Shown here in pieces: positions 34,926 to 43,574 of a DNA stretch of 64,000 nt (position 1 is its first letter; the number at the start of each line of letters is the position of its first letter). Source of the DNA: Flavilitoribacter nigricans DSM 23189 = NBRC 102662 (lineage in GTDB: Bacteria > Bacteroidota > Bacteroidia > Chitinophagales > Saprospiraceae); contig NZ_PDUD01000022.1 of assembly GCF_002646595.1 (NCBI RefSeq), positions 186,001 to 250,000 on the forward strand. The letters are read 5' to 3'. The position numbers and the translations under genes were made by a program. A model generated the notes under the pieces. The model searched no databases. It saw nothing but the letters and a program-made list of their open reading frames with translations, and was not told the origin of the DNA.

Positions 34926-37823
34926 GTGAGAAGATTGATATTTGGCACACTGACTATTTGTATTTTCCTGGGATGCTATTCCTCACCTACCGAAGAAAAA
35001 ATTTCGGCTGGCAATCCAGTCGGATATTCATTCGCCCATTACCCACATAACAATCCCAATTCACGACGGGGAGATAGTCTGCAATGGAAACGCGCATATA
35101 CGACCTCCAATCTGGCCTACCAGGAAAGCCTGGCAACCGGCACCTGTACGCTTTTTGATAGTATCTATATCTTCAACCAGATCAGTCGTAACGCTTTATC
35201 CCTGAAAGACACCGTTATTTTAGCGCCTTATTTAGAATTCGTTGATTCCTGCTTACGCGCAGAAGATATAAAGCAGGCCCATCATTTAGGGTTATTGGCT
35301 GATCATGAGTTCAACCTGGGAAAATGGGCTATGTTTCGGGGAGCTTACCGCGAGGCCAAGACCTATCTCCATTCCGCATTACAGCAATACGAACGGCTTC
35401 ATACTCCTCCGCATCTTCGAATTTCCCAAGCCCAGAGTGAACTCGCGGCAATGTATCACACTTTCCATACTAGCCTGGATTCTGCCAAACTATATGCCGA
35501 AAAATCCGCCAGGCAATATCTGTACATTCCGGACCTGTACGCACACCATTTGGATAATGAATTTTTAAGAGCCGAACTGGCCGGTCAGGAGCGCAACTTC
35601 TTATCCGGGATCGGATACCTAAATAAAGTGATTGCGGAACTGACGCACATTTCCCGTGCGGATACGATGTTTCTGGTGCAATGCCTTAATTTAAAAGGTA
35701 AACTCCTAAGAAAAATCAATGACTGGGAAGAGAGTTATCGATTCCTCCAAAGCGCCTATCAGCTTTGGAAACAATGCTGCCTGCAAGATCTCCGTGGGCA
35801 GGAAGTCTATCGGGAATTGTTATTTTATCATTCCTACCGGGGCCAGGTTGATAGTTTTCACCATTACTTTAACGAACTGACGGGTCGTTTTTCCCCTGTG
35901 GAAATGCAATTTATTGTGCCCGATCGTATCCTCAGTAATTTCTATCACGATACCCAACAGTACGGCCGGGCGATATCCCTGCAAAAAAAATTGCTCACTG
36001 ATTACGAAAATAACCCTTTTGCCGATCGGGAACTAATCCAGCAGGCTTACTATATCCTTACCGATTCGTATCGAAATCTTGGTCACTTCGATTCGGCCGG
36101 CTACTACAGTGCGCGGAGGATACTTCTTGGGGCACCTCCGGATACTACTCAGGATCAGTGGGACCGTATTATTTCCCGTGAGGTTGCCCTACGTCCGGAA
36201 CAACTGGTGCCATACTATCAGCTCATCCAGAATCTCTACTATCAATACCAGCAGGAAAAAAACAGTTTCTTACTCAAACGGGCATTTCGCCTGTGCCAGC
36301 TTACCGATACGATCGTACAAAACACCTTCGCCACGATCCCCGAACATGGGATAAGTAGTTTCCTGGAACAGATCCATTCGATCTACGCGCAGAGTTATTC
36401 TATTGAGATCGCCTATGAATTGTACAAAACCGAACCACGCAGGAACTACATGGACTGGGCCAATCGGTTTATGGAAAGAACCAAATCGTCCCTTTTATAC
36501 CGTGACCTGCTGATTGGTACAGCGTTAGACAATCATGATCTCTCGGAGACTTGGAGAAAAAAAGAAGATGAATTAAATGCAAAGATCCGTGCGGTTTCCC
36601 GAAAGGTGATTAATTCAGAAGAAAGTGGAGCCCTCGCTAATCTACTACTCGAGCAAAAGACGCTCTACGAGTCTATAGCGTCTTACTACCCCGAATATTA
36701 TCGAGCCAGGGTATTTCAGGAAATCCCGTCCCTAGCCGAGATCCAGAAAAAGCTTCGGGGAACAAAACAGGCTATCCTGCAATATTTTGATGATGGACAT
36801 AAAGACTTTTTACTGCTTATTCGTTCTGATACTACGCTATTCCTGCGCCTTCCTGCTGACCAGACGGCCCACGACGCGCTTTCGGATGCCAAAACGCTCT
36901 TATTTGCTGATACTCCAATCGATATTGAAAAATTCACCGGGCTTAGTCATCAAATTTACGAAGGATATTTTGCCCCGGCAGCAAATTATTTAAGTGATAT
37001 TACTCAATTACTGATCATACCCGGCCACCGCTTAGATCAATTCCCTTTTGAGACCTTGCTTGTCCAACCATACGGAACGTTAGACCATCATACCCCTTTT
37101 TTGATCAAAAGATTCAGCGTCCAGTATGCTCATTCGTTGAAAAATTACTGGAAGCACTTACATTCCATAAGCTATCAGGGCAACCGATCCAAAAAAGTGC
37201 TGGCTTATGCCTTCAACGACCGTGATGAAGTAGTCGGTTTCATCAAAGACCTGCCGTATTTATCCGGGTCACCGAAAGAGCTGGATGATATTAAAAACAA
37301 TGTGCGATTGCAGATCGGGTCGCGTTTTGTTTATGGTAATGGCAATCGGAAAGCACAATTCCTGAAGTACGCCCAAAACGGAGGGTATGACCTTATCCAC
37401 CTATCGCTACACGCGAGGTCTAACCTCCGGAATCGCTTTGATAATCATATCTACTTTCGCAAGCTCCGGAATGATATAGACACCTTGTACGGTTTTGAGA
37501 TACCTCCCCTGAGACTAACTACGGAACTGGTAGTCCTGAGCAGTTGCCAGACTGCCTATGGCCCCAATCAGGCCGGGGAAGGTACCTACAGTCTTGCGAG
37601 ATCATTCATCCAATCCGGAGCTAAAGCGGTCATTTCTTCACTCTGGAATATCGAACAGTCGGCCGCCAATCAACTGGTGCACCATCTGTATACAGAATTG
37701 CCAACGGCTACTACACCGGCCGAAGCCTTGCATCGGGCCAAGCTGAAATTGCTCGATGAATCAGCTGATTTTTTTCTGGACCCGCGGTACTGGGCGGCTT
37801 TAATTTATCACTGTGGAGGGTAG
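34926..37823 (+). CDS. TPR-CHAT protease, lipoprotein
   Basis: This is a 965-aa caspase-like peptidase of the CHAT family. The start is uncertain: GTG at 34926 gives a compact lipoprotein signal (VRRLIFGTLTICIFLGC), while a TTG at 34890 would add 12 residues. Residues up to about 480 form TPR-like helices and a coiled coil follows (KKEDELNAKIRAVSRKV). The CHAT domain fills the last 300 residues. Catalytic His is in DLIHLSLHARS (near 827) and catalytic Cys in VVLSSCQTAYGPNQAGEGTY (near 873), both intact. The protease should face the periplasm or cell surface, which is unusual for a caspase-like enzyme and suggests cleavage of envelope or secreted targets. It follows the LytS/LytTR genes and converges on the sigma factor operon. 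Confidence 0.9.
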   Translation: MRRLIFGTLTICIFLGCYSSPTEEKISAGNPVGYSFAHYPHNNPNSRRGDSLQWKRAYTTSNLAYQESLATGTCTLFDSIYIFNQISRNALSLKDTVILAPYLEFVDSCLRAEDIKQAHHLGLLADHEFNLGKWAMFRGAYREAKTYLHSALQQYERLHTPPHLRISQAQSELAAMYHTFHTSLDSAKLYAEKSARQYLYIPDLYAHHLDNEFLRAELAGQERNFLSGIGYLNKVIAELTHISRADTMFLVQCLNLKGKLLRKINDWEESYRFLQSAYQLWKQCCLQDLRGQEVYRELLFYHSYRGQVDSFHHYFNELTGRFSPVEMQFIVPDRILSNFYHDTQQYGRAISLQKKLLTDYENNPFADRELIQQAYYILTDSYRNLGHFDSAGYYSARRILLGAPPDTTQDQWDRIISREVALRPEQLVPYYQLIQNLYYQYQQEKNSFLLKRAFRLCQLTDTIVQNTFATIPEHGISSFLEQIHSIYAQSYSIEIAYELYKTEPRRNYMDWANRFMERTKSSLLYRDLLIGTALDNHDLSETWRKKEDELNAKIRAVSRKVINSEESGALANLLLEQKTLYESIASYYPEYYRARVFQEIPSLAEIQKKLRGTKQAILQYFDDGHKDFLLLIRSDTTLFLRLPADQTAHDALSDAKTLLFADTPIDIEKFTGLSHQIYEGYFAPAANYLSDITQLLIIPGHRLDQFPFETLLVQPYGTLDHHTPFLIKRFSVQYAHSLKNYWKHLHSISYQGNRSKKVLAYAFNDRDEVVGFIKDLPYLSGSPKELDDIKNNVRLQIGSRFVYGNGNRKAQFLKYAQNGGYDLIHLSLHARSNLRNRFDNHIYFRKLRNDIDTLYGFEIPPLRLTTELVVLSSCQTAYGPNQAGEGTYSLARSFIQSGAKAVISSLWNIEQSAANQLVHHLYTELPTATTPAEALHRAKLKLLDESADFFLDPRYWAALIYHCGG

Positions 37824-37833
37824 TTTCACATCA

Positions 37834-38538
37834 TTAACCGTATATGTCCTTCTCCTCATTCGTAAAAGGATCATACTCCCTGATGTATTCATAATATCGA
37901 TAATCCCGGGGATCATCAACTATAGGATCTGCTAATGGCTTTGCGTACACTACACTAACATTTTTCGAGTAGGAAATACCTAGTATATTCTCGTAAAGCA
38001 AAGGAGTTTTCATCGATCCGATCGATACCTGATCCTTTCCGATTGAATTAAATTTCAGAACTAGGTTCTCTGCAGTACGCTTATCTTCAAAAGCGAAGAA
38101 AAAGGAATTTCCATTATCGAGCACAAAAGGGAAGAAATAGTGCTTGTTAAAGTGGAATAACATGCGATGGGCATTTGTATAACCGTCGAGTGAATAAGTG
38201 GAAGGGCACCCGAAGTCTCCCTTAAATTTGGGCCCGACCAGGCCAGTAAGGGAAGCTGCCATCAAACCATTGAATTGTTCACCAATGTGCTGATGGTCAT
38301 CAGTAATAATAGCTGCATTGCCATCATATTCCACACGAACACGCTTCATTAATTTTCCGGGTACATGTAAATGGGCCATTAACAATTTGACCTGTACAGT
38401 AGAACCGGGCAGGGTACGATCGGTCACAAAGCAGTTAATATTGGAGTAGGGTCCACAATTGATTTCCCAGAGAAAGTTATGTGGATCAGGTTTCCGGGTA
38501 CAGCCACTAATACAGCCTTCTACAGATAATAGGGGCAT
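37834..38538 (-). CDS. Hypothetical protein, third gene of the sigma factor operon
   Basis: The 234-aa protein is not recognised. Its N-terminus carries five cysteines in the first 40 residues or so (MPLLSVEGCISGCTRKPDP, then NCGPYSNINCF); there is no standard signal peptide, although VEGC could act as a poor lipobox. The rest is a mixed alpha/beta protein rich in aromatic residues (HRMLFHFNKHYFFPFVL) with an acidic tyrosine-rich tail. It starts 36 bp after the TPR membrane protein stop codon in the order sigma - anti-sigma-like - this gene, and ends 10 bp from the convergent CHAT gene. Confidence 0.7.
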   Translation of the reverse strand: MPLLSVEGCISGCTRKPDPHNFLWEINCGPYSNINCFVTDRTLPGSTVQVKLLMAHLHVPGKLMKRVRVEYDGNAAIITDDHQHIGEQFNGLMAASLTGLVGPKFKGDFGCPSTYSLDGYTNAHRMLFHFNKHYFFPFVLDNGNSFFFAFEDKRTAENLVLKFNSIGKDQVSIGSMKTPLLYENILGISYSKNVSVVYAKPLADPIVDDPRDYRYYEYIREYDPFTNEEKDIYG

Positions 38539-38574
38539 AATTCGATTTTTAAAATTATAACAAAAAGGTTTAAT

Positions 38575-39432
38575 TTATTCCAGCGCCGGACGATCCGCAG
38601 CTATCTCCACAATCAGTTGCCCGGCAAGTCGTCCATAGGCCGTCTGCTTTTGAGCTAATTCGTCCAACAGTTTAGATGCCTTTTCCACATCCTGCTGCCC
38701 AAGATAGGCCAATGCCAGATACCAGTTTGACGGGTCGGATAAATTATATACGGCCGCCATCGGTCGGAATAACTCGAGTGATCGTCCGGCAAGCTCGTAA
38801 TCGCCTGTGGCCAGATAACTGTTTCCCAAAAAAAACAAACTTAGGCTATCCGGAGTTCCATCATTTAGAGCATTATATTGCAGAATAGCATTTTCCCAGT
38901 CTTCAGCACTATAATATTGGGCGGCCAGACTCCGCAGGCTGTCCTTGGCATTATCACCGTTGTTACCGGCTTTAACCAAACCTATTCCTGGAAAAGGACT
39001 AAAGAACTCAGCTACCAGTTGCTCCGGCCCGGAGTTCTTTATAAGCATTCGGATGAGAAAAACCGAAACGATAATCAACAAAAAAGTTGCCGCAGCGAGC
39101 TGTATCTGCTTCGTTCCGAATCGCAGCTTGTTCCGGACTCGTTTGGTCTCTTTGTTCCATTGTTCAGCTTGTTGGAATACTGCTTTCCGGCCCTGCTCAT
39201 TGAGCATTTTTCCCAGGCCGGACTGGTCTTCGGCTGTCAACGCGAATCTCTCTACGCTCGAAAAAAGTGCATTCCTTCCCGCTCGTTCTATCGTTTGGAT
39301 CATCAGTTCTACTTCCGCTTTGTTACTGGCAAATACTTGATCCCGTTGTAACCGGTCCTCTACCTCCGCCCGGGCTGTTTCATCCAGGGTGCCCCGGATA
39401 TATGCTTCCAATATTTGTAGATCACGATCCAT
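38575..39432 (-). CDS. Anti-sigma-factor-like membrane protein with TPR domain
   Basis: A 285-aa protein. The N-terminal 60 residues (LQILEAYIRGTLDETARAEV, then EDRLQRDQVF) resemble the cytoplasmic sigma-binding domain of Bacteroidota anti-sigma factors, without the HxxxCxxC zinc motif. A membrane helix (AAATFLLIIVSVFLIRMLI, about 112-130) follows, and the outside half is TPR-like (ALNDGTPDSLSLFFLGNSYL, then WYLALAYLGQQDVEKASKLL). The gene begins 3 bp after the sigma factor stop codon, so it is translationally coupled. The arrangement suggests that it holds the sigma factor and releases it on an envelope signal; this is inference from order and topology. Confidence 0.8.
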   Translation of the reverse strand: MDRDLQILEAYIRGTLDETARAEVEDRLQRDQVFASNKAEVELMIQTIERAGRNALFSSVERFALTAEDQSGLGKMLNEQGRKAVFQQAEQWNKETKRVRNKLRFGTKQIQLAAATFLLIIVSVFLIRMLIKNSGPEQLVAEFFSPFPGIGLVKAGNNGDNAKDSLRSLAAQYYSAEDWENAILQYNALNDGTPDSLSLFFLGNSYLATGDYELAGRSLELFRPMAAVYNLSDPSNWYLALAYLGQQDVEKASKLLDELAQKQTAYGRLAGQLIVEIAADRPALE

Positions 39433-39435
39433 GTA

Positions 39436-39987
39436 TTAAACTTCTTGTCGACGTAAACGATGAAAGATCTGCTGCAGGCGTTTCAGACACTTGTACTTTT
39501 GATTCCTGACTGTACTTTCATTTTTATAGGCCATCTGCTGACTGATCAGCCGGGCCGATAGATTCTGGTAATAATAGAGCGTAAGTAATTCCCGGCAGGG
39601 TTCTCCCAACGCGTCTAGTGCGGATTCCATTACCTCAAATTCAAGCTCCTCCTGCACCGGGTCTTCCCAATTATCCATTCCGGATAAAAATTCATCAATT
39701 GCTTCCCGGATCCTGATCTTCCGTCGCTGTATCTCCGGGTATTTATTTTTGCCGATAGCAAAAAAGTAAGATTTCAGAGAGCTACTAAGTGTTTTCAGTT
39801 TGCCTTTAAAAATATTATCGATGAAAATAGTATACACCAGATGGAACAGATCCTCTGCATCCTGACTGATCAGTTGATACCGCTGGTTGATCCATGGGAT
39901 AAAGACTTTTCTCATTTCTAGATATACCGCCCGCATCGTCGGCTCATCATTTTGCCTTATTCGATTGATCTTTTCCTGGTCTGTCAT
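39436..39987 (-). CDS. RNA polymerase sigma-70 factor, ECF type
   Basis: The 183-aa sigma factor has region 2 (SQDAEDLFHLVYTIFIDNIF and SYFFAIGKNKYPEIQRRK) and region 4 (LGEPCRELLTLYYYQNLSAR, then STVRNQKYKCLKRLQQIF), joined by a short linker with no region 3, as in ECF factors. It is the first gene of an operon with an anti-sigma-like TPR membrane protein and an unknown protein. The 334-bp gap upstream separates it from the divergent GG-leader peptide gene, so that gap may contain promoters it recognises. Confidence 0.93.
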   Translation of the reverse strand: MTDQEKINRIRQNDEPTMRAVYLEMRKVFIPWINQRYQLISQDAEDLFHLVYTIFIDNIFKGKLKTLSSSLKSYFFAIGKNKYPEIQRRKIRIREAIDEFLSGMDNWEDPVQEELEFEVMESALDALGEPCRELLTLYYYQNLSARLISQQMAYKNESTVRNQKYKCLKRLQQIFHRLRRQEV

Positions 39988-40321
39988 AGGTAAGTTAGGC
40001 CTTCTTAATAAAAAAGAAAAAATAATTGCCCCTTATGGGTGATGTTTCAATCATTTGAACATAAATATAATGAAGGCTTTTTTAATTGCACCTGTAACAT
40101 CATCTAACAAGGTGTTGCAAGGCAAAGCCTTCTTCCATTCCAACAATTATACAGCTGTAACTGCAACCGGCTGCCCTGGGCAGCCCTGGCAGTTCCGTGG
40201 TTGTCGGCGCGCATGACACTACGGAAATGGAATGTCCCTGCCTGTTTTCAGGCAATCGCAAATCCATTTTCTAATCGGACTGCAGAGACCTTGAGCTACT
40301 GCAGACCCCAATTTTACTGTC
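39988..40321. other. Divergent control region between the ECF sigma operon and the leader-peptide gene
   Basis: No gene of its own. Hairpin-forming words include AAGGC-AAA-GCCTT near 40119-40131 and GGCTGCC-CT-GGGCAGCC near 40170-40186. Words such as TTCCATTCC and GGAATG recur in opposite orientation (near 40133 and 40226). Any ECF promoter used by this sigma factor is expected here but no consensus is known. Confidence 0.4.
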
Positions 40322-40462
40322 ATGCAACAAACAGAAAAATTCAATCTGGAAAAATTTAACGATCACCAACTGAACGATGCCGAACAACTAAAGATCAAAG
40401 GAGGTGACGGCGACGAAGATACCTGTACGCAGATCGTTACCGAAGAAGAAATATGCCTTTAA
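40322..40462 (+). CDS. Double-glycine leader peptide (putative secreted peptide precursor)
   Basis: A 46-aa peptide encoded between opposite-strand genes. The leader of 28 residues (KFNLEKFNDHQLNDAEQLK, then IKGG) matches the Bacteroidota GG-type precursor pattern, in which a C39-type peptidase transporter cuts after Gly-Gly (27-28). The predicted core of 18 residues, DGDEDTCTQIVTEEEICL, is very acidic and has two cysteines nine residues apart from the end (C35, C45) and three threonines, so a disulfide or other cross-link is possible. No modifying enzyme or C39 transporter lies in the window. It is divergent from the ECF sigma operon and may belong to its regulon. Confidence 0.7.
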   Translation: MQQTEKFNLEKFNDHQLNDAEQLKIKGGDGDEDTCTQIVTEEEICL

Positions 40463-40514
40463 GGATCATTCGGAATACAGATCCATCGAAGTGTCAAAGG
40501 CAAATTGTACTTTA

Positions 40515-41990
40515 TTATATAGGGTTGCCCGTATCCGGGTGGCCCTTCTTTATTTGTCTGATCTTCTCCAGCAACCAAAACTTTCCCTGCATATAGGGCT
40601 CCCTTTCCAGGGCGTCAGCTAATTTCTTCAGAGCTCCTTCCCGGTGCTTGTAGGTAGATATCTGTGCTAGCTGGCGCGCATAACGGCTAAATCGCCGGAA
40701 AGCCTTAATCTCGGTTTTGGCCAGTCTTTTATCATTCCTCACATATTCCTCAAAAGCCAAAGCATAATGATGAAAAGTTTCGAAAAAAGAGGAATCGTCG
40801 AGAAAAAATTCAAAATGAGCCTGTAGCAGGAGCATTCGGGAGCGGTTAACTAACAAACGGGAGCTGAATACATGATCCTTCAGTGTTCTCATACAGGCAA
40901 AGTACTGCCCCTGGTAATAATCTGTATGGGCATTGGCAAATTTCTCGGCATCTACCCGAAAATCATCTGCCAGATAACTACTGTATTTTTTCCTAAACTC
41001 CGCCACATAATCAAACTCCTTGAGGGAGTTACCAATTGAGATCATATTGAGAAAGGTATGCTCCGTTATTTGCTTTTTGTGAATTAAAATGCCTTTTTCT
41101 ACTCCAAACTTATAAAGACCAAACAGAGCCGTCAAAACGTCATTATTTCCCGTTTTCAGCAGACGAGATGCATCATTGAGTAAGGCATAGAATAAGATTT
41201 TGCGATCCCTGGTCTCCAATTGATCCTGCACAGTCAGGAATTGCAGGTGGAAAGTTTCGAACTGCACAAGGTCGCCCATTATTTGTTGCTCCAACCGCTG
41301 CCGGTACAGCTTTACGGCAGCATTAGGATAGTGCCGGGCCAATTCGTCGAGCAGGTCTAGCCCGATTGATTCCGGAGCGGATCTCTGCAACCGTAATTGC
41401 CGCTCGCGTTTTTCATTGGCCAACCTCAATTTTCCTAGTAAATAATACTGATCCAGCCAGGCTTCTGCTTCCTGCAGGGGACTACCGTCCTGAGTTTGGC
41501 GATAGGTCGTCCCCACCTGATAATACAGTTGCTCATAGAGCTTGGTAAGTACCAAAAAATCGGCTCGATGTATTACCTTTTCTTTTTTAATCCTGTTGGC
41601 TAGTCTTTCACTTTCTTCTTCCATCCAGCCATAACGTCCCTTTTCTGCAAAAGCGCTAATCAATAACTGGGCCTGGAGGTTCTGGTCCTGCTGCAATTGG
41701 CAGTTAATCAAAAAGGCCCGAACCTGGTTGGATAATTCGCCCATAAGATTACGCAAAACCTTATCGTTATAGGGTTTGTTCGGATAGACCTTTTGGAATA
41801 GACCTTTTTTATCCAACCCGGCCTGATCGTAATCCGGATGATATTTTTTCAACAGATCATATACCCGTATCAATCTTTGGTTGGTGTTGCACCAATCCGA
41901 TTGTAACCATTTTCCAAAATTCCTGAATGGCTTTGCTTTTAACAGCCGGAGTAGCTGAAATACTTTGGCTTCATGAAATTTCATTTTCAT
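40515..41990 (-). CDS. Helical-repeat protein of unknown function
   Basis: The 491-aa protein is almost entirely alpha-helical and basic, with no signal peptide, so it should be cytoplasmic. It opens with FHEAKVFQLLRLLKAKPFRN and LIRVYDLLKKYHPDYD, a pattern I associate with a large paralogous group in Saprospira-like bacteria that has no assigned function. Repeated helix pairs resemble TPR or HEAT units. It is the only gene in its transcript, convergent with the GG-leader peptide (52 bp) and divergent from the membrane protein - S8 peptidase operon. A scaffold role would fit, but nothing in the sequence shows a partner. Confidence 0.75.
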   Translation of the reverse strand: MKMKFHEAKVFQLLRLLKAKPFRNFGKWLQSDWCNTNQRLIRVYDLLKKYHPDYDQAGLDKKGLFQKVYPNKPYNDKVLRNLMGELSNQVRAFLINCQLQQDQNLQAQLLISAFAEKGRYGWMEEESERLANRIKKEKVIHRADFLVLTKLYEQLYYQVGTTYRQTQDGSPLQEAEAWLDQYYLLGKLRLANEKRERQLRLQRSAPESIGLDLLDELARHYPNAAVKLYRQRLEQQIMGDLVQFETFHLQFLTVQDQLETRDRKILFYALLNDASRLLKTGNNDVLTALFGLYKFGVEKGILIHKKQITEHTFLNMISIGNSLKEFDYVAEFRKKYSSYLADDFRVDAEKFANAHTDYYQGQYFACMRTLKDHVFSSRLLVNRSRMLLLQAHFEFFLDDSSFFETFHHYALAFEEYVRNDKRLAKTEIKAFRRFSRYARQLAQISTYKHREGALKKLADALEREPYMQGKFWLLEKIRQIKKGHPDTGNPI

Positions 41991-42133
41991 GGCAATTTAA
42001 CAACCTAACCATCTATACATCAGCAAGATACAAAAATAAAGCCTAAGTTTTGTCATGGCAAATAGTGAAATTGCTGGTTGCACTAAAAATGGGACCGAAA
42101 TAACTTGCAGTATATTCTATTAAACCCCATACT

Positions 42134-43558
42134 ATGAGTACCCTGGAAGTGATCATCGGCCTCGTTTTTGTATTTCTACTATTAAGCCTGCTGGCTACTA
42201 TCCTGCAGGAACTGATCTCCGGTTTATTATCTCTCCGGGGCCGGGTCTTACTCCGGGCCATGATCCAGTTTCTGGAGCTTGACCAACTGGGTAAGAAAGA
42301 TGTTCCGGCCAGGGAAACGGGAAAAATCAATTCCTTTTCACTAGCCACTTACGTGCAGGAAAGGGAACAGACGAAAAAAGTTTCCCGGTATATCCGCTTG
42401 CACAGTCGGGCCTATCACAAATACATTTCCCACAATCTGGGTATCCGGCGTTTACCGTCCTATCTGACCAGTGAACAGGTGCTGACTATCATTCAGGATA
42501 TCAGTGATCAGGATCTGAATGCTCCCCAAAGACAAACACTACATCCCATCATCCAGATGGTTCCCGACCGGCTACTCAAGTGGACCTACCTGATCTGGCA
42601 ATTTTTCCAAACTGATGATCCGAAAAGTAGCCGGCCAACTACGGAGCGAGGGGTAATTGAGGGGGAAAAGGACCTGGATCCGGAGTCTTTTTCTGCGGAA
42701 AAAGCGCCCTCCACCCATCCGGTGATCAAAAAAAAGCTACAGCGTGATAAACTGCTCGCCAATCTTTCAGACCCTGAGTTACAGGCTAATCTGACCACCA
42801 TTTTACAACCAACACTTTCGGAGATAAAATCAACCCCTAAAGAGCGGCTTATCCTCCAACCGGTCGTATCGGCTAAAGAACAGCAAAAGGCCAAAGTCGA
42901 ATTCAAGCAAAAGTACGATGACATGATGGCCCGGGTTACAGGCTGGTACAAGCGTCGGGTCCAGTTCGTTTTGCTGGTGATCGGTATGATCCTGGCTATC
43001 GGTATGGACGCCGACGCGATCCGGATCTATGATTACCTACAAGCAAATCCCAGCGAAAGGATCGCCGTGGTGGAGCAGGCTAATACCTTTCTTGAAAATT
43101 ACACTTCCGCGGAATCTTTCACCGGTATTATTCCCAAGGATTCTAACCGATTAGACAGTTTGGCGGACCGGGCAGCAAAATTGCTGGAAACCGAATTCAG
43201 GCCTTTGGATGGTTTTCTAGGTTGGAAATGCCGGGAAAAGACCAGTAGCCGGAGACTTACCGAAATTCGCCAGGCAACAGAAGCCGGAGAAGCAGGAATC
43301 TCTCATAGCCGCACCGAAATTGAATGCGGAGAATTTACAGTCACTCTAGCCGCAATCAGCAACGAAATAACGGCCCGGCGAATGGTCGGCTGGATCATCA
43401 CCGCACTGGCCATCTCTCTGGGAGCTAATTTCTGGTTTGATCTGCTGAAACTGCTGATCAATATCCGGAATGCGGGGAAGAAGCCAAAGAATGAAAAAGA
43501 ACAGAAAACCAACAGAGCTTCCATCACTGAAGACGAATTGGCAAATTCAGTAGGCTAA
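42134..43558 (+). CDS. Membrane protein of unknown function, first gene of S8 peptidase operon
   Basis: A 474-aa protein with an N-terminal helix (VIIGLVFVFLLLSLLATILQ), a cytoplasmic or periplasmic stretch of about 250 residues with a charged, low-complexity middle, a second helix (VQFVLLVIGMILAIGMDADA, near 276-295), a loop with paired cysteines (GWKCREK and IECGEF), and a C-terminal helix block (RMVGWIITALAISLGANFWF). The last block and the preceding YDDMMARVTGWYKRR are the most conserved-looking parts. The gene starts an operon with an S8 peptidase (16 bp) and an envelope protein (12 bp more). It is not recognised; it may be the membrane docking site or target of the protease. Confidence 0.75.
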   Translation: MSTLEVIIGLVFVFLLLSLLATILQELISGLLSLRGRVLLRAMIQFLELDQLGKKDVPARETGKINSFSLATYVQEREQTKKVSRYIRLHSRAYHKYISHNLGIRRLPSYLTSEQVLTIIQDISDQDLNAPQRQTLHPIIQMVPDRLLKWTYLIWQFFQTDDPKSSRPTTERGVIEGEKDLDPESFSAEKAPSTHPVIKKKLQRDKLLANLSDPELQANLTTILQPTLSEIKSTPKERLILQPVVSAKEQQKAKVEFKQKYDDMMARVTGWYKRRVQFVLLVIGMILAIGMDADAIRIYDYLQANPSERIAVVEQANTFLENYTSAESFTGIIPKDSNRLDSLADRAAKLLETEFRPLDGFLGWKCREKTSSRRLTEIRQATEAGEAGISHSRTEIECGEFTVTLAAISNEITARRMVGWIITALAISLGANFWFDLLKLLINIRNAGKKPKNEKEQKTNRASITEDELANSVG

Positions 43559-43574
43559 TATCAATTGCGAAAAA

